Positions 53,878 to 62,747 of a stretch of DNA of 64,000 bases are shown here, piece by piece. Source of the DNA: Phycisphaerae bacterium (GTDB lineage: Bacteria; Planctomycetota; Phycisphaerae; UBA1845; Fen-1342); the NCBI GenBank assembly GCA_022072445.1, contig JAJVHV010000003.1:289466-353465 (forward strand), in the 5' to 3' direction. Position 1 is the stretch's first letter. Every line of letters begins with the position of its first letter. The notes beneath the pieces are model-generated. The model was not told the origin of the DNA. It searched no databases and saw only the letters and a list, made by a program, of their open reading frames with translations. The position numbers and the translations under genes were made by a program.

Positions 53878-54174
53878 CTACGCGCCGGCCTTCCCGACCA
53901 ACTGCTTGAACTCGCCGGCGTCGTACGCCCGCAGCATGCACGTCGAGACGTTGCCCTGCCGCGCCAGGCCGAGCACGACGCCCGCGGCGGTCGTCTCGTC
54001 GGGGGCGCTCAGCAGCAGCAGACCGTCATACGGCCCGCCGGTCCAGAGTTGCGTCTCGACGCTCACGCCGGCGCGCTTGGCGGTGGCGCAGAAACTCTCG
54101 GCACGCGAGAGCGAATGCTGCACGTCGGTCAGGCCTTTTTCGGTGAACTTCAAGAGTACGACGTAGCGAGCCAT
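53878..54174 (-). CDS. GYD-domain protein
   Basis: This 98-residue protein starts at the ATG at 54174, with GGAG eight bases upstream. It fits the GYD domain: RYVVLLKFTEKG, then a helix with serines, GVSVETQLWTGGPYDGLLLLSAPDE, and a final helix. It is a ferredoxin-like dimeric fold of unknown function. It is very likely co-transcribed with the downstream lipoprotein hydrolase. Confidence 0.8.
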   Translation of the reverse strand: MARYVVLLKFTEKGLTDVQHSLSRAESFCATAKRAGVSVETQLWTGGPYDGLLLLSAPDETTAAGVVLGLARQGNVSTCMLRAYDAGEFKQLVGKAGA

Positions 54175-54357
54175 GAGGTGTCTCCGATCTGCTGACGCGG
54201 CCCAACGGCCGCCCTGCATTCGCCGCGCGGCGCGGCCGAGCGCCGCGCATTGTAGCCGCGGGCGGCGCGAAGCAAACAGGGCGGCGGCTGAGCGGCGCGC
54301 CCGTGCACGTCTCCGATCATCGGCGTTCGCCTCTGCGACCCGCTCCGCGCCGCGTTC

Positions 54358-55851
54358 TCAGGCCGACGCCGCCCCACGCTGCCTGATGCGGCTCAGCTCG
54401 CCGGTCGTGCTGTAGCCGCTGAGAAGATCGACCAGCACGACGCGCCCGCCGCGCGACTCGACGAAGCGCTGCCCGACGACTTCCTTCCCGGCCCAGTCGC
54501 CGCCCTTGACGAGCACGTCCGGCGCGAGCTGCTCGATGAGCCGCAGCGGCGTCGGCTCGTCGAACAACACGACGTAATCGACGCACTCCAGCGCCGCGAG
54601 CATCAGCAGGCGATCGCCCTCGCGCCGCAGCGGCCGGTCGTCGCCCTTGCCGAGCGAGCGGACGGAGGCGTCGCTGTTGACCCCCACCACCAGCGCGCTG
54701 CCGTGTGAGCGGGCCTCGGCGAGAAGCTTGACGTGACCGGGGTGCAGGATGTCGAAGCAGCCATTGGTGAACACGACCGTCTCGCCGCGGCCGCGCCGCG
54801 CCGCCAGCTCGGGCAGCAGATCAGCGCTGCCGCGAATCTTGCGCTCCGCGCTGCTCCGGCCGCGCGCCAGCTCCGCCAGCACTTCGTCACGCGCGATCGG
54901 CACGCAGCCGAACTTGCTCACCTCCAGCCCACCTGCCACGTTCGCCAGCACCACGGCGTCTTCCAGGCTCGCTTCGGCGGCCAGCGCCACCGCGACCATG
55001 GCCAGCACGGCATCGCCCGCGCCGGTGTTGTCGTAAACGGCCCGCGGCTGCGTCGGGAAGAGCTGATGCCCGCCGCCCGCGCGGATGAGCATCGCCCCGC
55101 GCCGTCCGAGCGTGACGATGAGCGCTTCGAGATCGAGCCGCCCGACCAGTTCACGCCCCGCCGCCAGCATCGCGTCGTCGTCCGACACGCCGCGGCCGAT
55201 CGCCAGCTCAAACTCCGCCAGGTTGGGCGTCAGCACCGACGCGTGCCGATAGCGGCCGTAGTCGCGAATGCGGGCCGGATCGATCACGACGCGCTTGGCC
55301 TGCCGCCGCGCCTCGGCGATGATCGAGCGGCACACGGCGTCGTGCAGCGCCCCCTTGGCGTAGTCCTCAAGGCACACCACGTCGGCCCGCCGCATCGCCG
55401 CCGCGACCGCCGCCATCAGTCGCTCGCCGTCGGCCGTCGCGGGCGGACCCGTCTGCTCGTCATCGACCCGCAATATCTGTTGACGGTGTCGATGCTCCGC
55501 CAGCCCCACCAGCCGCGTCTTGGTGATCGTCGGCCGGTCGGCGACCGCCAGCATCCCGCTCGTGTCGCAGCCCGCCGCCGAGAGCAGCCCGCAGAGCTGA
55601 TCGCCCTCGGCGTCATTGCCGACCAGCCCGACACAATCGACGTGCGCCCCGAGCGCCGCGACATTCAGCGCTACTGACCCCGCCCCCCCGGCGCGATCCT
55701 GCCGCTCGACCACGCGCAGCACCGGCACGGGCGCTTCCGGACTGATGCGTTCCGCGTCGCCGACGAGGTACCGGTCCAGCATGAAATCGCCGACCAGCAG
55801 CACGCGCCGGCCGCCGAATCGCTCGATGAGGGCTGGCAGATTCGTCTTCAT
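54358..55851 (-). CDS. hldE: bifunctional heptose 7-phosphate kinase / heptose 1-phosphate adenylyltransferase
   Basis: This enzyme makes ADP-heptose for lipopolysaccharide core. The 497 residues contain both domains. Residues 1-320 are a PfkB-type kinase with LLVGDFMLDRYLVGD, DRAGGAGSVALN and the anion-hole motif NTGAGD. Residues 350-497 are a nucleotidyltransferase with FTNGCFDILHPGH (HxGH) and later VLVKGGDW. It supports a Gram-negative envelope with LPS. Downstream, 138 bases separate it from the GYD gene. Confidence 0.96.
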   Translation of the reverse strand: MKTNLPALIERFGGRRVLLVGDFMLDRYLVGDAERISPEAPVPVLRVVERQDRAGGAGSVALNVAALGAHVDCVGLVGNDAEGDQLCGLLSAAGCDTSGMLAVADRPTITKTRLVGLAEHRHRQQILRVDDEQTGPPATADGERLMAAVAAAMRRADVVCLEDYAKGALHDAVCRSIIAEARRQAKRVVIDPARIRDYGRYRHASVLTPNLAEFELAIGRGVSDDDAMLAAGRELVGRLDLEALIVTLGRRGAMLIRAGGGHQLFPTQPRAVYDNTGAGDAVLAMVAVALAAEASLEDAVVLANVAGGLEVSKFGCVPIARDEVLAELARGRSSAERKIRGSADLLPELAARRGRGETVVFTNGCFDILHPGHVKLLAEARSHGSALVVGVNSDASVRSLGKGDDRPLRREGDRLLMLAALECVDYVVLFDEPTPLRLIEQLAPDVLVKGGDWAGKEVVGQRFVESRGGRVVLVDLLSGYSTTGELSRIRQRGAASA

Positions 55852-55893
55852 GCGGCCAGTCTACCCGCATTCGCCGCACCGCGGCAGCGCGGC

Positions 55894-56772
55894 TCAGGTC
55901 CCGGGGCGGTCGAAGTGCTGACTGTTTCCCCGGCGGCGCAGCACGCGGTTCCGCACAGCGTGCCAGACGGCGGGCCCGCGCGGCCCGGGCACGAACTCCA
56001 GCAGCACGAACGTCACGTCATCATGCTCCAGGCCGCGTTGCGTGAACGACTCCAGCTCGCCGCGCAGCGCCGACGCCAGCACCTCGATCGGTGCGTCCGC
56101 GGCGCGATCCAGCAGCGCCGCAACCCGCGCCGCGCCGAACAGCTCCTGCCCCGGATTCGGCGCTTCCAGCACGCCGTCGGTCACCAACAGCAGGCGATCG
56201 CCCGGCGCGATCCGCACGTCCCGCCGCGTGAAGCTCACGCCGGCGTCGACCGCCAGCGCCATGTTCGCCAGTCGCCCGTCACGCGCCCGCGGCTCGGCCG
56301 GCGGCAAAACCGCCCAGCCACGCGACGCCGACGATCGCAACCAGCCCGGCGGGTGACCGGCGTAACTGATCGAAAGGCTGCCAGCGGGCGGGTAGTACGT
56401 CGCCGCCACCGCCGTCGTCATCGCCCGGAAACCGATCTCCACCAGCCGCCGGTTCAGGTCCCGCAGCACCCGCCTCTGGTCCGGCTGATTCATGCAGCGG
56501 CGCAGCGTCGCATGCATCTCGTGACTGATCGCCGCGACCGATTCGCCGTGGCCAACCACGTCCGCGATGCAGATCCGCGAGAGCAGCCCCGAGCCGCACA
56601 CCGACACGTAGTGCACGTCCCCGCCGCGCCCGCCCCCGCAGGGCCGCGAATAGAGCACCCCGCGCACCCCCGGCAGCTCGACCAGCGTGTCCACCGGGCG
56701 ATTGCCACCCCAGATTTCAGCGCAGACAAGCTGAAGTTCTTCAGCACCTTGAGTGTCCGTCGCGGCCCGCAT
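55894..56772 (-). CDS. PP2C/SpoIIE-type protein phosphatase
   Basis: This 292-residue protein has a SpoIIE-like PP2C core: GGRGGDVHYVSVC (first metal-binding Asp), CIADVVGHG, SISYAGHPPGWL, LLLVTDGVLEAPN and the final LEHDDVTFVLLEF. It probably dephosphorylates a serine on an anti-sigma antagonist or acts on Ser/Thr-phosphorylated proteins such as those made by kinases of the type seen at 23798. No anti-sigma antagonist is adjacent. Confidence 0.88.
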   Translation of the reverse strand: MRAATDTQGAEELQLVCAEIWGGNRPVDTLVELPGVRGVLYSRPCGGGRGGDVHYVSVCGSGLLSRICIADVVGHGESVAAISHEMHATLRRCMNQPDQRRVLRDLNRRLVEIGFRAMTTAVAATYYPPAGSLSISYAGHPPGWLRSSASRGWAVLPPAEPRARDGRLANMALAVDAGVSFTRRDVRIAPGDRLLLVTDGVLEAPNPGQELFGAARVAALLDRAADAPIEVLASALRGELESFTQRGLEHDDVTFVLLEFVPGPRGPAVWHAVRNRVLRRRGNSQHFDRPGT

Positions 56773-56826
56773 GTCCGCAATTCTCTACGGCCCCGCGCTG
56801 GCCGTGCAAGTCCCCCCCCGGGCGCC

Positions 56827-57510
56827 TCAGCGCCGATCCACCGCCAGAACCGCCCGCACGGCGGGCTCCTCGGCCGCTGGTCCGAAGACGAAGAGCGTGT
56901 AGACGTTTCCCACCTCGAGCTCCGCGTCGGCGAGCGACGCGAGAACCGTCTGCCCAACGCTCTCGCGTACCGCAAAAGTGTAGTTGTCGCTTTCGACGTC
57001 GAGATAACCGCTGGCCGTCAGGGCCGGAACCTCCGCGAACATCGCCGCCCCGCTGTCGAGCGACACGTCGACCTCCGTCCCGTCCAGCAGCGCGTTGACG
57101 ACGCGCAGCCGCGAGTCGCGCGCCCCCGGCGTGCGATTGTCATCCACCAGGGTGATGGCCGTCGTGCCGGCGGCCGAGCCGACCAGCAATAGCGTGGAGT
57201 CCGTCTGTGCCGCGGGTACGAAATCCACCCCGACCGCCGCGCCCGATTCGCACCCCGCACCCGTCGCGATGATCCGCAGCCGGTGCGCCTCGGCTCCCAC
57301 GTCGACGTATGCGCTGACGTCGCCGAAGGCAACGCCGGCGAATGTCACCTCACGATCGACGCACACGTCCAGCGCCGCACCGTCGGCGGCGCCGTGCGCC
57401 ACGCGCAGCCGCGCCGGCTCGACGCGCGCGCAGCCCGGCAGAGCGGCCAGCGCGACCGCCGCCGCGATGAACCGTTCGGATACTCCGCGTGTGACCCTTG
57501 CACGGTGCAC
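56827..57510 (-). CDS. DUF4397-type lipoprotein
   Basis: The GTG at 57510 gives 227 residues with a lipobox ALPGC (near residue 27). Two beta-sandwich repeats follow: LRVAHGAADGAALDVCVDREVT, then LRVVNALLDGTEVDVSLDSGAAM, each ending in a strand with GYLDV-like or AYVDV-like spacing. This is the DUF4397 pattern. A periplasmic or surface binding role is inferred. It lies two bases after the stop of the aldehyde dehydrogenase gene in the same direction, so the two are probably one transcript. Confidence 0.75.
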   Translation of the reverse strand: MHRARVTRGVSERFIAAAVALAALPGCARVEPARLRVAHGAADGAALDVCVDREVTFAGVAFGDVSAYVDVGAEAHRLRIIATGAGCESGAAVGVDFVPAAQTDSTLLLVGSAAGTTAITLVDDNRTPGARDSRLRVVNALLDGTEVDVSLDSGAAMFAEVPALTASGYLDVESDNYTFAVRESVGQTVLASLADAELEVGNVYTLFVFGPAAEEPAVRAVLAVDRR

Positions 57511-57512
57511 GT

Positions 57513-58955
57513 TCAGCGTCCAACGTTGTTCAGCACCATCAGCCGCGGCTCGGTCATTTCCTCGATCGCGTAGCGCACCCCCTCGCGGCCGAGTCCGCTC
57601 TTCTTGACGCCGCCGTAGGGCATGCAGTCCGCACGCATGCTCGGAATGTCGTTGATCACCACGCCGCCGAACTCCAGCTCGTTGAACGCCAGGAAAGCGT
57701 GGTCGAGATCGCGCGTGAAGACACCCGCCTGAAGCCCGAATTCCGAGTCGTTCGCCGCCGCCAGCGCGGTGCGAAAATCGTCAAACGGCTCCACACACGC
57801 CACCGGCCCGAACACCTCCTGACATGAAACGCGTTGCCGGCGATCGACGTTCTCCAGCAGCGTCGGCTCGAACAGCGCCCCATGCCGCCGCCCGCCGCAC
57901 AGCACGCGCGCCCCCGCCGCCACCGCCTCGGCCACCCACGTCTCGACGCGCCGCGCTTCGCCTTCGCTGATCAGCGGCCCGAGGTCCACGTTCTCGTCCG
58001 CCGGATCGCCCAGCCGCAGCGCCGTCGCCCGCTGCGCCAGCGCCGCGGTCAGCGCCGGGTAGATCGACGTGTGAATGATGATTCGCTGCACGCTGATGCA
58101 GCTCTGCCCAGACTGGTAAAACGCCCCCAGCGTCAGCCGCTCCGCCGCGAACTCGATCTCCACGTCCCGATCCACGATGCACGGCGCGTTGCCGCCCAGC
58201 TCCAGCGTCACACGCTGACGCCCCGCCTGCGCCCGCAGCGCCCAGCCGACCTCCGGCGAACCGGTAAAACTCAGCTTCGCGATCCGCTCGTCCGTCGCCA
58301 ACCGCGTCGCGTCCGCCGCACGACACGGCAGGATCGAAAACGCCCCGTGCGGCAGCCCCGCCCCGGCGATGATCTCGCCCAATACCAGCGAGCTGATCGG
58401 CGTGGCTGAGGCCGGCTTCAGAATCCAGGGGCAGCCCGCCGCGATCGCCGGTCCGATCTTGTGCGCCGCGAGATTGAGCGGGAAATTGAACGGGGTGATG
58501 AACGCGCAGACGCCGATCGGAAAACGGCGCACGACCCCCTCGTAGCCGCCGGTGCGCGGGCTGCTGTCCAGCGCGAGGGTCTCGCCGCGAATCCGCCCGG
58601 CCTCTTCCGCCGAGAGCCGCAGCGTCTCCAGCATCCGCGCCACTTCGCCGCGCGCGTCGCGAATGGTCTTGCCGACTTCGATCCGCAGAATGTCAGCCAG
58701 ATCGTCCCGCCGCGCCGTCGCCCCCGCCACGATGCGCTCCAGCACCGCCTGCCGTTCGTGGCTGGCCATCCGTCGCACGATCGGACGCGCCTCGCGAGCG
58801 GCCTGGATGGCGCGCTCGATCTCCGCGGAGCCGGCCAACGCCACTCGTGCCGCCGGCGTACCGCGAAACTTGTCGCTCACGACCAGGTCCGCGTCGGTCT
58901 GCTCGGCAGCGCCGCCGATGAACAGCGGATAGACCTGGCGCACGTCCGGCTCCAT
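57513..58955 (-). CDS. NAD(P)-dependent aldehyde dehydrogenase
   Basis: This 480-residue protein has the family's catalytic set: N157 (FNFPLN), K180 (LKPAS), E252 (LELGGN) and the nucleophile C286 (GQSCISVQ). The C-terminal YGGVKKSGLGREG loop is present. Length and loop resemble the glyceraldehyde-3-phosphate/lactaldehyde/succinate-semialdehyde groups, but the substrate cannot be set. The DUF4397 lipoprotein gene follows after two bases. Confidence 0.93.
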   Translation of the reverse strand: MEPDVRQVYPLFIGGAAEQTDADLVVSDKFRGTPAARVALAGSAEIERAIQAAREARPIVRRMASHERQAVLERIVAGATARRDDLADILRIEVGKTIRDARGEVARMLETLRLSAEEAGRIRGETLALDSSPRTGGYEGVVRRFPIGVCAFITPFNFPLNLAAHKIGPAIAAGCPWILKPASATPISSLVLGEIIAGAGLPHGAFSILPCRAADATRLATDERIAKLSFTGSPEVGWALRAQAGRQRVTLELGGNAPCIVDRDVEIEFAAERLTLGAFYQSGQSCISVQRIIIHTSIYPALTAALAQRATALRLGDPADENVDLGPLISEGEARRVETWVAEAVAAGARVLCGGRRHGALFEPTLLENVDRRQRVSCQEVFGPVACVEPFDDFRTALAAANDSEFGLQAGVFTRDLDHAFLAFNELEFGGVVINDIPSMRADCMPYGGVKKSGLGREGVRYAIEEMTEPRLMVLNNVGR

Positions 58956-58998
58956 GACAGTCAGTATGTCGACTTATCCCGCCGCGCCTAGTGCGACG

Positions 58999-61482
58999 TC
59001 AGTCCAACCGGCCTGACGCCGCGGGATTCGCCGCGCGGCGGCGCCTGATGCCCTTGCTCGCCGACCGCCAGCCCACGAGCGACATCAACAGCAGCGACTC
59101 AGCGCTGACGACGCCAAACCCGCACGGCGACGCAAGCGGGGCCGTGGATGCTCCACCATCGTCTTCGCCAACCGTGTCGCCGCCCTCGTCGCTCGCGCCG
59201 CCCGCGTCCGTCGCGGCGCCATCCGTCGCTGCTTGCGATGCCGGGACCACCGTCACTGTCACGCTGTCGCTGGCCTGCTGACCCGACGCGTCGCGCGCCA
59301 CCACCGTGTACGTCGTCGTCTCGCTCGGCGTGGCCCGCACCACGCGATAACCCAGCTCCGCCGGAACAACCGTCGGCGTCCACTGATAACTGTACGGCGC
59401 CTGCCCGCCGCTCGCACTGGCCGTCAGAGACGCCGATGCGCCCGCCTCGATCGTCACGTCCGCGCCGGCGTCGATCGCCAGCGGGCCGACCACCGATGCG
59501 ACCACCGAGTCGTACGCCGAGCGGCCGTCCGAATCCGTCACCGTCAGCACGAACACCGTCGTACCCGACACCGTCCCATACGTCGTCGCGCTGCCGGGCG
59601 ACTCCAACGACTCGCCCGGCTGCCACAGGTACGTGTACGGCGGACTGCCGCCCGCCGCTCCGCCTTCCAGTATGAAGCGCTGACCGGCTTTGATGACGAA
59701 GTTCGTCCCCGCTTCCACCACCAGCGCCGGAATCACGTCGATCGTAACCGTGTCGCTCGCCTCGCGCCCTTCCGCGTCGGTCACGACCACCGTGTACGTC
59801 GTCGTCACATACGGCTCCGCCGACGGATTCGCCAACGTCGCGTCCGAGAGCGTCTCGCCCGGCGACCACGAATAGCCGTACGGCGCCGTCCCGCCCGCAA
59901 CGATGACGCCCAGCACGGCGGTCTCTCCGGCGGCGACCGTCCCCGCCCCGCTCGCCTCGACGGTCATCGCATTCGGGTCGCTGTAAACCGCGACGCAGGT
60001 CGTGCCCGCGCTGCCGGCCGTGACGCTGATCGTCGTCTGCCCCGACGGCTGCGCCGTGCCGTTCACCGTCCAGTTGCTGAAGATGAAGTAGTTCTGGGAC
60101 GCGGGCGCCGCCAATTGCACATTCTGCCCTGGATCGTAGACGCGGCTGAAGTTCGTCACACCGTTGCTCGCCCCGTTGCGATCCGGCGGTGAGACGCCGA
60201 TGCTGACGCCCGACGCCGCGGCCGACTGCACGCTGATCGACCCCGCCGGATCGGACGTGACGGTCAGGCTGTAGCGCTGCACGTCGTCGGTGGAATCGCT
60301 CGTGAAGACCTTGATCCGAAAGGATGTGCCGGCCGCCGTCGTCGACCCGCTGACCGCGGTCTGGCCCAGGCTCGCGGCGCTGCCGCTCGCCAGCAGCGCC
60401 GAGCCGGCTGAATCGTACACTTCGACCCGCAGCCGGTTGATCGCCGCCGTGTTGATGCTCGCCGGCGAGCCCGGATCGGGTGAGACCATGTAGCTCGAAC
60501 CGACCGGCGCGGCGGCGACGCTGATCGTGCCCGCGGCGCTGAGCGACAGAGCGAACCAGTCCGCATCGCTCGCGTTGTTGAGCGACATGCCGCTATAGGA
60601 CGCGTCGCCGCTCTGCGTGCCGAGGCTGGCGGCCGAGCCGCTCGAGTTATTCGGTTCGTACGGGTCGCCGTAGTTGCGGTTTCCGCCACGGATGTCGTCG
60701 TCCTGCGGCCCGAGAAAGCCGGTGGAAAGATACGCCTCCATGAGCTTCGTGCCGTTTCGCGGCAGGACGTGTTCGAGCCCCAGCCCGTGTCCCAGCTCGT
60801 GGGCGATGACGTTGCGGACGAAGCGATAATCGTTCGTCGCGTCGGCCCAGTATTCGGCACTATCCAGAGACATGTCGCCCGTGTTGGGATAGTAGTTATA
60901 CGCCAGCACGTTATCAGTCCCGTCGATCGCCAGGCAGACGATTCGCACGTCGCCGCGCACTCCGCTCACACCCGGCGAGCTCGGCCACGTTGCCCCGTCG
61001 TCGCTCACCTCCACGAAACTCACGCCGGCCACCGCCGACCACTCCGCGAAGATCGCCGCGAACAGGTTCTTCCACGCGGCCCGCGAGCCGAACTGCCCGT
61101 CGAGCGTCGCGTGCAGCACGTTTGACGTCGCCGGATCGCCCGTGCTGAAATCCGGCACGAACGAGTACGTCAGCGTGATCGGCGTGCCCGTGCTGCCCGT
61201 CGAACCGTCCGTCGCCGTGCTGCTCCAGCGCCCGCCGCCTGCGGAATAGGCGTCGCGATGCCGGCGGAACATCTCAGCTTCGAACTGCTCGACGTACGAC
61301 TGCGGCGTACCTGGGGCATAGCAGGCGCACAAGCCGAGTTGTGGTGCTTCGTGGAATCGCAAAGGCAGGTCCGCGGTTCGGTACGCAGGGTGGGACTCAA
61401 ACCGCAGCTCCTGCGGCGCCGCAGCTCCCGCCCAGGCCAGTAGCATGAGCGCAGCAGCGCCCGCGAAACGCAACCGTGGCAC
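58999..61482 (-). CDS. secreted metzincin metalloprotease with PPC-like and Ig/PKD-like repeats
   Basis: A GTG at 61482 has AGGGGG seven to eight bases upstream. A signal peptide (1-23) is followed by a metzincin domain with zinc motif HELGHGLGLEH (228-238) and Met-turn M248. A PPC-like sandwich follows (DPYEPNNSS, then DADWFALSLS), then a domain with the FSNWTVNG pattern, and three Ig/PKD-like repeats of about 90 residues (each with PY-S/T-Y-x-W and TTTYTVV-like strands). The C-terminus has a cysteine in SPCGFG, a hydrophobic helix and an Arg-rich tail (GIRRRRA), resembling a cell-surface sorting signal. It would cut proteins outside the cell. Confidence 0.88.
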   Translation of the reverse strand: MPRLRFAGAAALMLLAWAGAAAPQELRFESHPAYRTADLPLRFHEAPQLGLCACYAPGTPQSYVEQFEAEMFRRHRDAYSAGGGRWSSTATDGSTGSTGTPITLTYSFVPDFSTGDPATSNVLHATLDGQFGSRAAWKNLFAAIFAEWSAVAGVSFVEVSDDGATWPSSPGVSGVRGDVRIVCLAIDGTDNVLAYNYYPNTGDMSLDSAEYWADATNDYRFVRNVIAHELGHGLGLEHVLPRNGTKLMEAYLSTGFLGPQDDDIRGGNRNYGDPYEPNNSSGSAASLGTQSGDASYSGMSLNNASDADWFALSLSAAGTISVAAAPVGSSYMVSPDPGSPASINTAAINRLRVEVYDSAGSALLASGSAASLGQTAVSGSTTAAGTSFRIKVFTSDSTDDVQRYSLTVTSDPAGSISVQSAAASGVSIGVSPPDRNGASNGVTNFSRVYDPGQNVQLAAPASQNYFIFSNWTVNGTAQPSGQTTISVTAGSAGTTCVAVYSDPNAMTVEASGAGTVAAGETAVLGVIVAGGTAPYGYSWSPGETLSDATLANPSAEPYVTTTYTVVVTDAEGREASDTVTIDVIPALVVEAGTNFVIKAGQRFILEGGAAGGSPPYTYLWQPGESLESPGSATTYGTVSGTTVFVLTVTDSDGRSAYDSVVASVVGPLAIDAGADVTIEAGASASLTASASGGQAPYSYQWTPTVVPAELGYRVVRATPSETTTYTVVARDASGQQASDSVTVTVVPASQAATDGAATDAGGASDEGGDTVGEDDGGASTAPLASPCGFGVVSAESLLLMSLVGWRSASKGIRRRRAANPAASGRLD

Positions 61483-61658
61483 AAGACACCCCCTGCATAT
61501 CGGAACTCGGCCGCGCGAGCGGCTTCCGCGGCGTGCGGAACCCCACCGGCCAACTCAAATATCCAATTACTGCATCGGCAGGTTTGAGCCGCGAGGTCGA
61601 TTGATCCGCGGCGATATGAAATGCCGGCGGCGGCGTTGACTTCTTATCAGCCGTTCAT

Positions 61659-61704
61659 GTGGCACCGCCGTCCTCGGCTGTGTGGCACCGCCGCCCTCGG
61701 CTGT
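61659..61704. repeat. 23-bp tandem repeat, two copies
   Basis: GTGGCACCGCCGTCCTCGGC plus TGT (61659-61681) is repeated with one change at 61682-61704. It lies in the 233-base gap between the metalloprotease and purN (same strand), just beyond the purN stop. I see nothing else in that gap. Confidence 0.7.
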
Positions 61705-61715
61705 GAACGAACGCT

Positions 61716-62378
61716 TCAACCCTGGTTCGAAGGACGCGAGCCGATATCGGACCGCCGCGCCAACCACTCGATGCCGCGCGTCGCAATCTCGCCGATCACG
61801 CGCGGGTAGAGCTCGCGTTCCGCGGCCTGCACTTTCTGCTCCAGCGACTCGGCAGTTTCGGCCGGGCCGACGTCGACAAACGCCTGAGCGATGATCGGAC
61901 CGTGATCGTATTCATCGTCGGCGACGTGGACGGTGCAGCCGCTGCGCGTCGCACCCGACGCGATCACCGCCTCGTGCACGCGCCGGCCGTACATGCCGGT
62001 CCCGCCGAATTGCGGCAGCAGCGCCGGGTGTATGTTGAGCACGCGGCCGCGGAACGCGTCAGGCAGACCGAGGCGCAGCATGTAGCCGCACATTACCGCC
62101 AGGTCGGCGCCGCTCTCGAGCAATGCGGCGCGCATGGCGGCGTCGAAGGCGTCGCGGGTCGGATAATCGCGCGGTCGGATAACGGTCACCGGCAGCCCCG
62201 CCTGGCGCGCGATCGCAACGCCGCGCACTTCGCGCCGCGAGCTGATGACGCGGCAGAACGTGACGCCGCGGAGTCGGCCGTCGGCGACGTGCTGGAGGAG
62301 ATTGGCGAGGGTGGAGCCCGCGCCGGAAATCAGGGCGCAGATCCGCAACTCGCGCGGGGCCGGGGCGCTGGGGCGCAT
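61716..62378 (-). CDS. purN: phosphoribosylglycinamide formyltransferase
   Basis: This enzyme formylates GAR with 10-formyl-tetrahydrofolate in purine synthesis. The 220 residues fit. Catalytic groups are N115 and H117 in LNIHPALLPQFGG and D158 in the loop HVADDEYDHGPIIAQ. The ATG at 62378 has no clear Shine-Dalgarno site. Upstream is a terminator (62410-62449) ending a structured RNA, so purN either has its own unmarked promoter or is read through from that RNA. Confidence 0.93.
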   Translation of the reverse strand: MRPSAPAPRELRICALISGAGSTLANLLQHVADGRLRGVTFCRVISSRREVRGVAIARQAGLPVTVIRPRDYPTRDAFDAAMRAALLESGADLAVMCGYMLRLGLPDAFRGRVLNIHPALLPQFGGTGMYGRRVHEAVIASGATRSGCTVHVADDEYDHGPIIAQAFVDVGPAETAESLEQKVQAAERELYPRVIGEIATRGIEWLARRSDIGSRPSNQG

Positions 62379-62409
62379 CGCGATTCAGCCGGGACGGGGG
62401 CGGCGCGAG

Positions 62410-62449
62410 AAAAAGACGGGCGCCGTCGAACATGCCGACCGGGCGCCCG
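62410..62449 (-). terminator. rho-independent terminator upstream of purN
   Basis: Read on the minus strand: CGGGCGCC then, after a 2-base bulge, GTCG pair with CGAC and GGCGCCCG around a 7-base loop, followed closely by a run of five T. It ends the RNA at 62450-62655, or attenuates purN if transcription reads through. Confidence 0.8.
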
Positions 62450-62655
62450 CCTGGAACGGTTCGGCCTCCGCAGGATGCCGGTGGGAGAGGTCTGCTGGAA
62501 CCCTTCGTGAGAGGTGGGCGACCACGGGTCGGCCCGTCCCAACGCTCAATGGCGCTCCCGACGGTCCGATCCCTTCAGGTCTCCCTGGGTTCAGCGTATC
62601 GGCTCCGGCAACACTTCGCTCCCGTATCGCACAACGCAGGGGCCGTTCCATGCTG
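62450..62655 (-). ncRNA. structured RNA of about 200 nt, possibly 6S-like
   Basis: No reading frame fits this segment. Read on the minus strand, the ends pair as an 8-bp closing stem, TGGAACGG with CCGTTCCA (62643-62650 and 62452-62459). Further pairings lie inside: GCCGG/CCGGC, CUG-AACCC/GGGUUCCAG, and an apical hairpin CCGUC...GACGG enclosing AGCGC/GCGUU. A -10-like TATACT precedes it and a strong terminator follows. A long rod of about 200 nt with a central open region fits 6S RNA in size and shape, and 6S genes are known beside folate or purine genes in some bacteria. A purN leader is the main alternative. No SRP, tmRNA or RNase P signature was found. Confidence 0.5.
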
Positions 62656-62661
62656 TGCCCT

Positions 62662-62667
62662 AGTATA
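62662..62667 (-). promoter_or_regulatory. -10 box for the structured RNA
   Basis: TATACT on the minus strand, about seven bases before the predicted 5' end. No convincing -35 box. Confidence 0.45.
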
Positions 62668-62747
62668 GGCACATGCGGGGCGTCGAGCGACTGCCGCCCG
62701 GCGCGATTTATCCGGCCGAAGCGGCGCGCGCTCAAACCCGACACTAT

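Noticed and set aside
62450..62655. SRP RNA, tmRNA or RNase P RNA
   Set aside because: The SRP GGAAGG/AGCA apex, the tRNA-like CCA end and the GAGGAAAGUCC box are all absent on both strands.
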